Position numbers and translations under genes: made by a program. DNA of 64,000 bases from Pelodera strongyloides (lineage: Eukaryota > Nematoda > Chromadorea > Rhabditida > Rhabditidae). The notes under the pieces were generated by a model. That model saw only the letters and a list, made by a program, of their open reading frames with translations. It searched no databases and had not been told where the DNA came from. Below, one piece after another: positions 12,759-25,331 of this stretch. The stretch's first letter is position 1; each line of letters starts with the position of its first letter. The stretch lies in the NCBI GenBank assembly GCA_036852015.1, contig JAANDG010000314.1, positions 104,067-168,066 of the forward strand. Direction: 5' to 3'.

Positions 12759-14504
12759 AGGGATAGGTTCACTAGGATTTGCACCTTTTTGGGTACTATT
12801 ACCGTTCGCGGGGAGGGGGGGCATTATCTTATTTTTGAGTCAAAAGTAGCATACGGTACGAATAGAATACCCACAATTTCCTAGAAAATGCAAGGGAATG
12901 GGGGGAAGAAAACGGTTTCAATGTAGATTTTTTGAAAAAGAACTGAAAAGTTTGAACTTTGACGAACTGATTGAAACTGGAAACGGACTAAGAAACAGTA
13001 GGAAACCTAATCCAGACTTAGCCGAGTCAAAAACAGACAAAAAAATCCTCATTGTTTAATAATTCTAAACTATCCGGACATTGCAAATATATTTGTTGAC
13101 TGCATTGTTTTTATTATAATCGAACATTGCATTTGTTACCTTATTTAATTACAAAACATGGAAATAAGTTTATTGGATTATAAGCGAGTTATTTGTATGC
13201 TTTCTGGTATGCCCTGCGTTTCATGCTAACAGTATAACGAGCCGCGCCATTAGCGGGATGCTCTGCGTTTTTTGATGAGCCGATTTTTGATGTGGCGGCT
13301 CCTAGTGAGCAAGGGAGATTTATCTCAACCGATATCGTATAATGAATGGTTCTAACTTATATCTCACAGTACCTTATGCTACTTAGCTCATTGGTTCCGA
13401 TCTAGACAGTAAACTATATAATTCTCCACAAATAAGACTTTAGGGGTACGTTTCCATCAGTTGTGACGATAGTCGCACCAGCGTAAACGATATTTAATTT
13501 ATATCATCTGCGGACAAAAACGAGGTAGTAGTGCGCCATCGGAAGACTTTTTATTTCCCTATGTATTTTCTCAACAACGTATTTGTTATTTCTAGGTCTG
13601 TTCAAAAGAACCATTCACATTAGTGTGGAATCCTGAACACAAGAATCATTGTGTTTACGAAGCAGATCAGGTCAAGAAAAATGCACTAGCAAAGCAATTC
13701 TGGCAATTCTGATACCCGACACACAAGTTGGCACTTCCAGCTGGTCTTGGACACACACGCTTATCACCACTGGCAGGGTCAACACGGTGCGGTGTCTATG
13801 CGGTGTCTGGCAGGATGCGGTGTCTATGCGGTGTCTAGTAAACTCGTGCGGTGTCCGTGCGGTGTCTAATAAACTTGTGCGGTTTCTGTGCGGTGTTTGA
13901 CCGCATGCGGTGTCTATGCGGTCATGCGGTCATGCGGTTATGCGGTGCGGAGTACAATTGGCCGCGAGATCGCAACCGCGCGCAACATTTTTCAAGTATA
14001 AAAACGCAGCGAGTGAAAAAATGTTCGTCATTCGTCAGAGACTACCAGTAAGAGTTGAAATTCCACCTCTTATTAAAACCAATTGTGGAACATTCCAATA
14101 TATATACACTAATGGTTTGTTTTTGCTGTAAACAACTACCCCAGAAGCTAACCTGCGATATCTCAAACCTCGTACAGTACTATCTATTTACAGAATATAA
14201 ACACCAAACCAAAACCTTCATAAAAATTTATTAGAAAATTCCCCAGAATCAAAAGTAAGACTATAAACTATAATCGGAGCAAAGACTCCAGTTATCCATT
14301 TCTACAAGTAAATAACACAACAAAAACTGTATGAATAAATTATAGATAAGAAACACACGCATAGTTAGATTAAGTTAGGAACAAAGATGAACATCATAAC
14401 ACAAAAAAAGTACAAATCCTATACATAATACAAAACTAACTACAGCAGCTACAAAGGATTCCATACTACAAGCATAAGTAGAGAGCTCTCAAACCCCTAA
14501 GCAT

Positions 14505-14677
14505 ATTCAAAGTGGTCTAGCACGTGTTTCTGAAACGTTTGCTAAAAAACTGCTTTCCCATGTACTGCAGCAAATTTCTGTGCCGAAACGAAACAGACAG
14601 GAATACATTTTACACACAATACACGGGAAGGCAGTTGCTACGCATAAGTTGCACAACCACGTATCATACCGCTTTAA
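14505..14677. repeat. degenerate TTAA-type MITE, family 2
   Basis: Right end CATACCGCTTTAA is clear; the left end (TTCAAAGTGG..GCACGTGTTTCTGAAAC) is degenerate but in register with other copies. Confidence 0.5.
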
Positions 14678-14917
14678 AGGAAAACGTTCGCTGTAGGATT
14701 TTGTAGGAATGGCACAACCAATAAATTATAAATTATACACACCTCATATCACGGGGAACTGATACAAAAAAAAGCGGTACAAAGAAAAACGCAAATCAAA
14801 AGAACAAAACATAAAGAAAAACAACAAGCAACCCCCACTTTATCACATGCATATCTCACAAATGGTCAATTAAAATATCTCACATAATCCCAGATGAGCA
14901 CAATTATACATATAACT

Positions 14918-15093
14918 TTAAAGCGAACTACCGGCCGGTTTTTGAAACGCACCGTGGCCAACTGAATTATTACGTATTTAAGCTAATTTGCTCGAATTGT
15001 TATGCTAATTTATGTTCATTTCCACAATCTGCATAAGAATGCAGGTGTCCACGATGTGTTTCAAGAACCTGAACCGGCCGGTATTTCGTTTAA
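14918..15093. repeat. TTAA-type MITE, family 1
   Basis: TTAAAGCGAACTACCGGCCGG at the left and CCGGCCGGTATTTCGTTTAA at the right, with inverted interior halves. TTAA on both sides. Confidence 0.85.
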
Positions 15094-15567
15094 AAAAAAT
15101 GGCTTCCTATTTACAAAACCCAAACATTATCACACAAAAGAACTGATGAATGATTATCACTCAACCATGAGCAATTTATACACTTCAATGGTCGTTGTTA
15201 TGGGCAAAATTTATTATGATAATAAAATTCCGGTTCAATAACGAAACTCAAGAACAGGGCAAACAAGTGATATAAGTGAATTTTACCGAAAGATCACGAT
15301 TATATACGGGCCAATGAACAAAATCAGACGGGAATTCTGCTGAGAATGAGTTACGAAAGTTTCCCATTTCACCTCCTACCATGCTAATCCTAAGCCTAAC
15401 ACACCATGCACATACGGTGAAGTCTACCGTTACCTTACCCTTTTACCTATAAATGGAAAATGCGCACACTATTATGAAGGAGGACAATCAGGAACAAGCC
15501 CAGCTTACGTAAACATTATGAAAAATACTCCTTATGCTTACAACTCAAAGGAAACCGTTTCTTTCCA

Positions 15568-15699
15568 GAGGCCATGTTCACCACTCCGATTCCATCGGGG
15601 GAATAGTCCCTGAGGACAGAAAATAGCATTCTAATTTGAGAGACGCAGAGAAAAAGACGGGGAATTCCCTATGGGGAATAGAGTGGTGAATATGGCCTC
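15568..15699. repeat. palindromic MITE just 3' of the DHHC gene
   Basis: Inverted ends GAGGCCATGTTCACCACTC (15568) and GAGTGGTGAATATGGCCTC (ends 15699), one mismatch, with a further pair inside (GGGGAATAG and CTATGGGGAAT region). Lies 48 bp beyond the stop codon of the minus-strand DHHC gene. Confidence 0.8.
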
Positions 15700-15746
15700 A
15701 GTATTCACAGCAAATTAGGAGATCAACAACACCCACTTCCGCCTTC

Positions 15747-18700
15747 CTACTCCTCATGCGGATTCTCGTTGAGTAATTTCACAAACGATCGCGGGAACCA
15801 TCCTTTCGTCGAACGTTTCGGGGCTCCCTTCTTGTGACCGTAGATCCAGCGCTAGAAATAATCGAAGAAAAATCTATACAAAAATGTACAAGATGAAAAA
15901 AGAAAGAAGTCAAGAGAAGTACTATGGCCCACACATACAAGATTATGGGACCCCGTTTCGACCCCAGCCAGTCGCATACGACGAATTTTACCACGGTGAG
16001 GGTTTCGTCAAAATATTAAAAAGTAAAAAGTAAAACAAGAAACACTCGTTCCCGACGAACTCTATACACTTATAGTGAAAAGGAAAAGTGGGTATCTACG
16101 GATTATTACAATAAAAATAGCTCAACGATCCCACATATCGAGATACTGAAGAGTAAACTCTATATTCTAGTCAATCACTAAAAAAAACTTTTCCAACAGC
16201 ATATGCAACTGATGATATTTATTTCATAATATTTAATTAACAAATTCTGCTATTCATTGTCAGCAAAAAAAATACAGGAAAAAGTTGCATGTTGCAGCAA
16301 GTGGATTTAAAGATTATCAACGGTTTAGAGTCGGTTGACACAAATTACAAATAACAAATATTGAGTGAGTACCGTTTGCCGCACTAATGTACATATGTAC
16401 AATAGGTTAATATTAAATATTATTATTATTCCCTTACCTTATTTCCCCTTGTCACAATCCACTTCTCTCCAACTTCCACTTTAACACGGGGTTCATCAGA
16501 AATTGGCTGGCCGAAGAATATCCGGCATCCATGACGAACAGCGCTGAAATAATACGTACGTAAGTACCAGGGAATAAATTAAGTCCGCATCTCAAAATTT
16601 TGGGGAGGTGATTTAGACTAATTTGCATATAATGCATTAGAGATAGGGAGGTGATCGTCCGCATTTGGCGGTGTTTTTTATGCCATGGTAAGTACAAGTA
16701 ACAAGCTTAAAATGGAAAGTTACTGTAGAGGACATGTAAGTATACGACTTGCAAGTGTAAGCACTTCAGTAATTAAGTAAACGTGTAAGGTATGAAGTAA
16801 GCGAGTAAGTATGAATCACTGTACGTGCAAAGTACTCAGCAAAACTTGCACGCATGTACTATAACTGCAACCATAATTATATACAAAGTACTTTAAGTTC
16901 CATGAGAACGAGAATAAATTAGACAGCAAGCATAAGGTACAGTGAATAGTTTGTACGAGTAAGAGTAAGATAAGCCACATTATAAAATAAACTGAAAGTT
17001 AAAAAAAAGTACAAAGTTATAAAGTGCAGTAGAGTAGGACAGTAGAAAACAAAAATACACAATTACATAGCGTAGCGTAGAAATAAATACCCGAAATATC
17101 CTCCATTGAACGGCTTTACAATCTCCACAACGCGAGCGTGCATATTCTTCAGCTTCTTTTGCCGAATCTGCTCCTCCTGCAATACAATAAAAGATTAAAA
17201 AGAATATTCCGCTTCAAAAGGATATTTTAAAAAAAAGATTAAAAAGAATATTCCGCTTCAAAAGGATATTTAAAAAAAAAAGATTAAAAAGAGTATTCCG
17301 CTTTTGTTCAAAAATTATTCAAAGGAAAAATTATTCCAATATTCAAAGATTCTGTAGCTGTTGTTCCTTTTCTTAAAGAAACTATCGTTATAAAACTAAG
17401 AATTTATTTTGAAGCTTTTTCTACTTATATTACTGAAAAGAATGAAATTGAAAATCATCAAATATCTCTATGTTTCATCAAATGATTAAACTGTCTTTAA
17501 TAAACCCTTGCAATGAGCACCGAGAACGGAACAGAAGTGAGTAATCAATAAGTAAGAAATGGGTAATAGGACAAGCCAACAAAACAAACGTATAATACTA
17601 TGAATGCGACTCTCGCACATTCAGATCGCTCTTGATGAACTTTCGTTTCGAGAGGCCATACCAAATCCACGCGGTACCCTACGCTACTTATCCTCTAATT
17701 CCATAGTTGAAATCTCAAAAAAAAAACGAAAGGAAGGAAAAAATTTACCGAAAGGGTGAATTGATCACAATCGGCTCTGACCGGATACCAAACGCCATTT
17801 CCCACAGTTCGACCGGACCACGCAGAAAAGACCTACAACAAATAAACATTCTTAAAGCAGTATTGCACCTACATAGGGAAATTTGTATATGATACGCATA
17901 TCCTATTTATCCTATGTAAATTTGGTGTCGGAAACCTTGAAGGGCACCAAAAAAATTGCATAGAATATATAGGAAACGTGTTTCATATGTAAACTGCCCA
18001 AAGTAGGTACAATGCCGCTTTAAGAAAAATGTATACATCATGAAAACGAGTAGTCTTTGGTCGTTCTCTTGTAAACCACAAACAGCGAATACGTCGAAAA
18101 AACAATGAACACGTGCTAAAGCTAAATACAATAATAAAACAATCTGATTCAACTGTTAGTGCAAATGCACAGGGGACATTAAAGGCCGCCTCAGCCTAAG
18201 TTTTATTGTTTTATAAATTTTGGTTGCAAACGAAAAGTTGGCGTTTCGAACAAAACCCCAATTTTTCGTTTGCAACCAAAATTATTAAACAGTCAACCAA
18301 TAATAAAGCAACAGCACCCGTTTTAGGACCTTTATAATAAATAAATAAAATAAATCAACAAAAAAAAAGATTAAAGTACCTGTTTCAGGTTCTCCCTCCA
18401 TCCCAAATCATAGGGATAAATGAAGTTGACTCCCTTATACCTCTCATCAAACATTCGATGTTCGGCCTTTGAAACTAAAATATAGAAGTACGAGAAATTG
18501 AATAAATTAAAAAGTACATTTTCAAGAATCCAGATCTCCTCATAAAAACACTACACCGACAGAATCTTGCTAAACTTTCCAAGACACGCACTTTTTAGTT
18601 GCACCATTTTACATGAGCTCAATCGGCACGGTATAAAGATTCAAAACTAGAACCTACGATAGGAACTACGCTCACAGTTAGACGGAAACGACGAACCCAC

Positions 18701-21700
18701 CAAATCACACTAGCTAAAACACACAAACTAACTCACCAATATAATCCTCGATATAGTTCATATTCTTCTTAATGTACACCAACTGATAGTACAGCAACAA
18801 GCAGAGAGCCAACGACACACCAGTGCCAAAGGTGAACGCACCGACGCTAACTAAAACAAAAGTATTCTAACTATTGTCACTGGAATGAATAGATATCATG
18901 GAAACCACCCCATGACGACGTCTCATCAGAAAGAACTTAAATTAAACTTCAAATTACAAAAGAAAATAAAGAATTAGCTAAGTAACAGTAATCGCTGTAA
19001 GTTGCATGTATGACCTACGACTTAGCACGCAATGTTTCGGTACCGGTAGACAGCTAGCACCTAGAATGATAATGAAAATATATTAATACTTACCAATAAA
19101 CGAGGTGATCGTCAAGTATACATGCGGTTCACTGCCATCTCCATATTTAGCGTACCAGGGCTAAAAACCAAGAAAAAAATAATACAAGAGATTAATGATG
19201 GAGCCACAAACATACAACGAGAGTTCTGTGGATGATTGTATCCACTAATACATAATGGCAAATGTTCGAAATAGACTAATCTATGTAGACAGTAGACGAT
19301 ACGATGATAACTTCTACTAGAATAATAATTAATAACGTAGGTAACCTCTATATTACATTGCAGTATGGAGAGTGGATCGCGGAGCTATTATACCCTCACT
19401 TGATAAATAGCAAGTGAAACATAGTACTTTAAGGTTGACTGACAACGCACCCAATTAATTACATAGTTATATGATATCGGTATTTAATGGCCATGATTAC
19501 CATACTCGAAGAGTTCCCAATTACCCACCAATTGCAGCGCATGGTACACGCACCATCCGATAATGACGCATGCATGCGCACAACCAATGATAGCAGAGGC
19601 AAGGAATCGCACAAAGTAGGCGTGGTTTCGATGTCCGACGCAGTTATTCACCCAGGCTGAATAACAGAAACTTGATCATCAAAACATGAAAGATCTATTA
19701 TTATTACTCCAGTTACCAAAACATGGGCCAATTCTTGACTGCTTCACGGCCAAAACAACATTTTATAAAAAAAATAATCTACTTGTTTACCTAAAAACGT
19801 AAAAACTGGACTAGACCTTACAAAAATTCACGGATCAAATCAAGGGCTCCCTATCTCGCTTGATATACAAGAAAAAGAAAACCCAAATATAAAACTTTCA
19901 TAAATAATACAAAACATACGACAATGATGGTCCATTTTCATCACACATCGTTTACAATTGCTGCAGTGATGAGATCGAGGCGGTTTGTATCCCTCGCACA
20001 CCTCACAGAACTGAAGGCGGTCGCACATAGTTTTATCCTGGAAGTAAATTCGTGAGTGCATGGGTAAAGTGTGAGGGGGAGAGTATTTATTAACTATAAA
20101 CTTAGTCAGTGGGGATGGCTCCGGCGGTGATATCAGAAAGGTGCACAACTTCCTGCCTATCTACAAAACATAGTTGGTTACATTTCCGTTGAACAGACTT
20201 CGAGCGGGCTTAACATGTTAACCTCGTTCGTTTATAGCAGCACGTTTTACGTGGTGATTTAGGAACGCAGGTTTCATGTAAAAACACCACTTTGCAATAG
20301 CCTCCGGCACTGGGGATGCGGTGTGGCGAAATCTGCATTTGTTTCGTGAGGAACGCCTTTACAACTCGTATATACACCGTGGTAATAATTGTAACAACTG
20401 CGAAGATAAAACACCAACCTTGGGCGACCACTTCTTCGGCACATAACCTCCACCATACTTTGACGCTAGGCACAGGCTGCTGACCGTGGAATAGTTCCAA
20501 AACAGAAATATTGACATATGAATAAACCCGCCAATTGTGTCAATGGGCCACCACATTGTATGCAACCAAACGGTGGTCAATCCTATCTGAAAACGTGAGA
20601 AAATAAAGTTTTCCAACAAAAAATACATTGAAGTTTACAGTTATGATGTGTTCATTGTTTTTGCCTTTACGCTGTTATTGTCGTATTTTACTTCGAAATA
20701 GAGTATTGACATCAACTGAGAAAAAGAAACGAATCGTCATTGCATACATAACAGAATATGGTATGTTAATTACCTCGATATATCGATGTTTCACAGAGTT
20801 AACAAACGACGCCAACAAAACGACGGACGTTAGTTCCAACTATACCGGCCCCACAGAGAAAGGAAAAAAAAACTTGCATAGGAGACAATTGCTAAGGCAA
20901 TTAGCGGTCCCCAATGTAGAAGTCGGCGCAAAACAGATTTCCCGTGGTCATTTCGCTCCTGTTCCGTCATGTTGATGTCCCAATTCGGGGCTTCAGTAAT
21001 GCCAACCTGGAATTTATTATCCTTTTCATAATACATATGATAATGTTTGAATATGTATTATACTCATTAAAAGAGCACAACTTCGTGAGACTATTGCATG
21101 TTATCGCAAAAATGCTTCGATGTATTCGACGACTACTAAGCTACCTATGCTCATAACTGTACGACTACTAAGAATAAAAGTACACTACCTCTTCTACTGG
21201 CTTTATGACCGGCGGTACTAGCTTCGGCAGCTTCTTGCCTCCTTGAGATCGCTTCCAACATTTCAATAAATCGAACCATCCCTTTTTTTGTTCTTCTTCC
21301 TCTGCCTCAGAAGAGTCCGATCCAGTTTCCTCACCCTCATCTGAAGTAAAAATAGACAAATAAAAGGAGAGGACATAAATGACTGGCAAGGAGATAGTCT
21401 TAGCCTGGTGACCGAAACATGATGTGTCAATGATGCGCTCCAATACGTAAATTTGTCATAGCCTCCAGAGATGGCTGAGATACTCCAGAGGTGCGTCAAT
21501 ACAACATTAGCATAAATTTACCGGAATCTTCGCTGGAACTCGATCCCTCACCCTCTGCGGAAGGCTGCGTCTTTTCAATCATCTAAAAAAAGCAAACTTT
21601 TACTGGAACTGGAATGAAGTACAAATACTTCCAAGAAAGCCATCGATTTACTCAGAAACTATCCATTTTTGGTCACTAGCCGGCCAGAATAGTACCACCC

Positions 21701-21858
21701 GTTCTTCGCTCAACTTCTCATCCCTTACAAGCATTAAATCTAAGCCTCGTAAGCTCCAATGTGGTTATGTAAATTTTGCAAATGTGAAACATACGCACCG
21801 GGTCATCCGCTTCTAAAATAGGATGGTGGATGTCGTCAGCTTCCGCGTACGACGGCAT
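15747..21858 (-). CDS. ZDHHC6 homologue: ZDHHC6-type palmitoyltransferase (DHHC + SH3)
   Basis: Fourteen exons: 21858-21799, 21582-21522, 21340-21189, 21006-20874, 20582-20419, 20037-19920, 19656-19529, 19160-19094, 18850-18737, 18474-18380, 17832-17749, 17176-17091, 16543-16438, 15851-15747; about 490 residues (human ZDHHC6 is 413). The protein has a Ser/acidic N-terminal extension (residues ~1-90), then membrane segments starting [14 protein letters not shown], a Cys-rich domain ending MKMDHHC (catalytic Cys ~229, its codon split from PWVNNCVGH by an intron), two more membrane segments, and a C-terminal SH3 ([15 protein letters not shown], then [10 protein letters not shown]). The family S-acylates ER proteins at the ER membrane. 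The human C-terminal dilysine-type signal is not visible (ends NENPHEE). The start is chosen because TTTTTAG directly precedes the ATG. The exon 4/5 junction is uncertain: the best phase-consistent pair uses a GTTTTT donor in a T9 run and an ATAG acceptor. Confidence 0.9.
17190..17304. repeat. 45-bp tandem repeat, about 2.5 copies, in DHHC gene intron
   Basis: Unit contains AAGATTAAAAAGAATATTCC followed by GCTTCAAAAGGATATTT and an A-run; copies begin near 17190, 17235 and 17280. Confidence 0.8.
17852..18023. repeat. TTAA-type MITE, family 2, in DHHC gene intron
   Basis: TTAAAGCAGTATTGCACCTAC at the left and GTAGGTACAATGCCGCTTTAA at the right, inverted; interior also palindromic (GGGAAATTTGTATATGATAC..). 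Confidence 0.8.
18216..18283. repeat. 68-bp inverted repeat in DHHC gene intron
   Basis: Arms of about 26 bp (ATTTTGGTTGCAAACGAAAA and its complement) around a 15-base loop. Could be a mini-MITE or a structured intronic RNA. Confidence 0.75.
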
Positions 21859-22094
21859 CTAAAAATTATAAATAAACTGTTCAACATACGCTTACATTTC
21901 ACAATTATAAATAACAACGAAAGAGCGGCACAAAGCGGTAAGAGGTAAGATAAAAAATAGGTACTATTTCTGGCCGGGCATGGGACCAAATGTGAATAAT
22001 ACTACATTACAATGATTGCAGCAAGTACGGTACGGAGGACATCCATAGAAAACCAGTTGGGCACCTCTCAGTGACTAATTTTGCTCACAAGCTA

Positions 22095-22473
22095 TTAAAG
22101 CGAATTAGCGGTCGGTCTCAACAAAAAAATACAAAAAGAGGAGGAGTAAACAACCGTGCGTTGACCACCGTTTTCAAACCGTGTCTTTTTGGACTTTTAC
22201 TAGCCAAATTCAAAATAATTTGTCAACATTTCATCATTTGGATGCTGCGGAGTGCGTGAAAATTTGAAAAGGCCATCCCTCGATTTTTCCAGGGCCGTGC
22301 TAGTATTAAAATCGGCAAATCGCCTAATACAAAATAGCAAAATATGGTTGTTTGAGTACATTTTTGTGCAAGATGCACTTATTTGTTTGCGTTTCTATGT
22401 TTATTTTCGTTTATAACTTTTTTCAAATTATTTTTGGTGAAAAAACCCCAAACCGGGTGGTATTTCGCTTTAA
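22095..22473. repeat. long family-1-like TTAA MITE
   Basis: Left TTAAAGCGAATTAGCGGTCGG and right CCGGGTGGTATTTCGCTTTAA are inverted variants of family-1 termini; at 379 bp it is about twice the usual length and its interior differs. Confidence 0.55.
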
Positions 22474-23747
22474 GGTCAAGAAGTGGGGACAATTTTCGCG
22501 CCCTTCCACCAAATTTGGGCATTTTTATGTCCCTAGAGAGGTCAACCCTTCCATCATTTTTCCACTGTTCCACGAGTTTTCCTATAATTTGCTAGAAAAT
22601 GGGCGTGGTTTAGACACCCTTCCACCAAATTTTACCCATTTTTGCCATGAACTTTTGGCGTACCCTTCCGCCAATTCCGGACTACCGAAAACAATTTCCA
22701 CCACTTCTTGACCTTTGAAAGCTATCAGCAAAACAACTAGGCACCAAACGTCATCTAAGTGGTTGTCAAATGGTCGCTAAACGGTCACCAATGTTTTTTC
22801 GGTGGAAAGCATTTGATGACGCATGGATCACGCCACACCATTGATGAAGTCTTAATCAACACAGTTGTAACACAAAACATTGAATCATAACTCATAGAAG
22901 ACGTGGACTAGAGTTTAGCGTTATACAAAATCCTATCTAGCGTTACACAAAATCCTCAGGCGGAAAACGTGAAATCTCATAGTGAGAGAACATCCTAGCG
23001 ACGCGCAATTATGCTTAGTAACGGCGAAAAGCACACAGGAAAACACTTGTCTGATAATATGGATTGGGTAATAAGTTGTCTACGCAAGATGGTGATGAGC
23101 GAAAACGCATCACGCACCTTCACAGATGCTGCATTGCGCTTATCCACACTAGGTCACATTTTTCGCTAATATGTGAACATCGGCTTAAATGTTAATTTAG
23201 GGGAACATAACACTGCGTTGCAATACACACATTGAATTATGAGCTGCGACGAGAGTATGCGTTGTATGCAGATCGTATGCAAAAGCAAAATAAATATGCT
23301 AATCGCGCTTTGAACAAACTAAAAGACTTTTAGACGAAAAATATAAAAAATTTGGAAAAATTTCTCCTGAGAAGGACTTGTAAAACTTAAATTACGACTT
23401 TCACTTGTTTTCGTCATTGGGCTAGTAACGGAGCTTACAAAATAATTAGAGATCATTGCTTGCGTGGAGAGACCAGATCAGTCAGACAGACGGACTTATC
23501 GATTTTTTACTTCTGATTTTTTTTATTTTTTTTTTTGCAGGCTCTCTATAGTGTTTTGAATTGTTGTATTGTATTGTAACGATGTATTATTTAATTTCGG
23601 AGTGCATCACGGCACATTATCAGCTCAAATCTCCGGAGATTATCAGCTTAGGAGACACAAACTCCAACGAACGCTCAACAAAACGTAAAGCGGTAAAGCG
23701 CGTCATGCTATCTGTGATCTTTTCACTATACTAGACGTTTCCTTTAC

Positions 23748-23798
23748 CTTTACGGGATTGAAATGATACTCTTCCAAGAAGTCTATCGGATGCACATT
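23748..23798 (-). other. candidate upstream exon of the DHHC gene
   Basis: A 51-base segment (17 codons, NVHPIDFLEEYHFNPVK) bounded by a CCACAG acceptor and a GTAAAGG donor on the minus strand, phase 0 on both sides. It could splice to 21858 and extend the DHHC protein upstream, or be chance. No further upstream exon was found. Confidence 0.25.
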
Positions 23799-25111
23799 CT
23801 GTGGCTATATCAATATCAATCTCCGATAATCAATCATATTTTTTCTATTTGATACTTCGAGGAAGCGGAGACACCGCGCAACATTGAGAGACCGAGACAC
23901 AGAAGTGGTTAATGATTGACCGATTCACTGTTTGATTTGTCTCTGTGCCACCGGACGGAACCCTTTATAAGCTGGGAACGGGAGCTCTCGGGCCCCCACT
24001 TGGACGATTTGACCTCCGACTTTGGGAGCTCGACTTTCTCTGCATCTTCGAACGCGATTGCAATCGTCTCAGGTCTGCACTCAGGCCAGTTCCTCCGTAC
24101 TTCGAGCACCCTAATCGAACGTTTTGAGCGCTAAGGGCTAAGACTAGATTTATATAGATATAGAGACGAAGTAATCACCATGCATCCTAATTACTAAAAG
24201 TCCTTGTAGAGTTTCCACAAAAAAATTATGTAGCCGTCGTTGCCTGTGAATAGACTACTGTATCTTTCGTGACACCGTTTATTAGGTTGTGTGCCTATAG
24301 ATGGCTATGTTTAGACGCATTAGGGTGCTTGGATGAACTGTTCTATGGTTAACAGTAATGAGGGCTTCTTACTACAATAAGTAAAATATGACCATGCAGT
24401 TATCTAGGATTCTTTTGTTTGAGACCAATCGTTTTTTGGCGGCAATTTGATCTTATTTATCATTAAGCGGCAACAGTTGTGACTTGTATCCTTAATTAAT
24501 CGCTTCAGTCTGCATGCTGCAGATCGAGATCTTTTTTATTTGATCTGAACACGTGTGTAATGGTCTCGAAAGAGGGAGAGAAACAGAGAGAGAGAGAAAC
24601 ACAGAGAGAAAGGGTGAAAAGAATTAATTAATCATTCATCATATCATTCCGCGATGTTCTTTATTGATAAGTTACATATCTCGTTCGCATCATACGCTGA
24701 TATTCTATAGAACTATAGCAATACTATGTCTGAACTTTTTCAGTGTGCCGTGCATTTCCGGTCACTTTTCCATTTACAGTATTATCACCCTTTATCAACT
24801 GAAAGAATCGATGCAACTGGAAATAAATTATTATTATTATTATGTATTACAACCGTGTTTTCTGTGATAAAATTGCGTAATGATTACTTTGATAATCGCA
24901 TAGTATAAGAGGCAAACATGGATGTTATTCGCGTTCCGTGGTCATCAACCGTCCGAGTTTCACGTTGATAGGCGCTTATTTTACATTATTTTTCCGGCCT
25001 CCCTTGTCTAATTTAACCTGCGACTCATTTTATTGGCGATATTGTTGCTGATTATCTCCGAACCTCCATTGTCTTAGTTTACTATGTGATTGATACTCTT
25101 GCTGATTATCA

Positions 25112-25294
25112 CTTACAGCGAAATAACGGCCGGTTTCTGAAACGCATCGTGGACAACTGAATTCTTACGTATCTATGCTAATTTGCTGGAATTTAGCTCG
25201 ATTTTTTATTCTAATTCATGTTCATTTGCATATGCTGCATAAGAATGCTGGTGTACTCGATGTGTTTCAAAAACCGACCCGTATTTCGCTTGAA
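25112..25294. repeat. TTAA-type MITE, family 1, in the deaminase promoter region
   Basis: AGCGAAATAACGGCCGG at the left and CCGTATTTCGCTT at the right with the usual palindromic interior; both TTAA flanks are mutated. Its right end is 37 bp before the deaminase ATG. Confidence 0.8.
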
Positions 25295-25321
25295 AACAAT
25301 TAATGATTTATGAAACAAACG

Positions 25322-25331
25322 TTTTCAGAAT
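25322..25331 (+). promoter_or_regulatory. probable trans-splice acceptor of the deaminase gene
   Basis: TTTTCAG ends at 25328, leaving AAT before the ATG at 25332. Since no upstream exon is visible, this is most simply a spliced-leader acceptor. Confidence 0.55.

Larger units (their letters stand above)
9109..13964. mobile_element. large foldback element with 477-bp terminal inverted repeats
   Basis: The segments 9109-9585 and 13488-13964 are inverted copies of equal length (477 bp); I noticed only two substitutions by eye (near 9420-9445). The outer 200 bp of each arm consists of short tandem GC-rich units (CACCGCAYRGA). The 3.9 kb between the arms codes for no transposase that I can see and is filled with smaller TTAA-flanked foldbacks. 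It may be one non-autonomous element or two inverted insertions of a 477-bp element flanking older repeats; the partial copy at 8635-8800 shows that the arm exists independently. Confidence 0.8.
13965..15567. other. gene-free stretch with MITEs
   Basis: Apart from two MITE copies (14505-14677 and 14918-15093) I see no exon or RNA gene here. AT-rich, no coding-like ORF with splice signals. Confidence 0.5.
21859..25111. other. intergenic stretch between divergent DHHC and deaminase genes
   Basis: Contains one MITE (22095-22473), a short direct repeat CCCTTCCACCAAATTT (22500, 22616), a possible extra 5' exon (23748-23798) and a TATAAAGG on the minus strand near 23968. ORFs around 23909-24134 overlap on both strands and have no splice support. 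A GA microsatellite lies at about 24570-24620. Confidence 0.45.

Noticed and set aside
9173..13900. ORFs with VRCLCGV-type peptides at 9173-9490 minus and 13649-13900 plus
   Set aside because: They are the same sequence in the two inverted arms of the foldback, built from 11-bp tandem repeats.
23909..24134. Overlapping plus and minus ORFs of 60-72 codons
   Set aside because: Open on both strands with no splice context, domain or start support; likely GC-richer intergenic or 5' flanking DNA.
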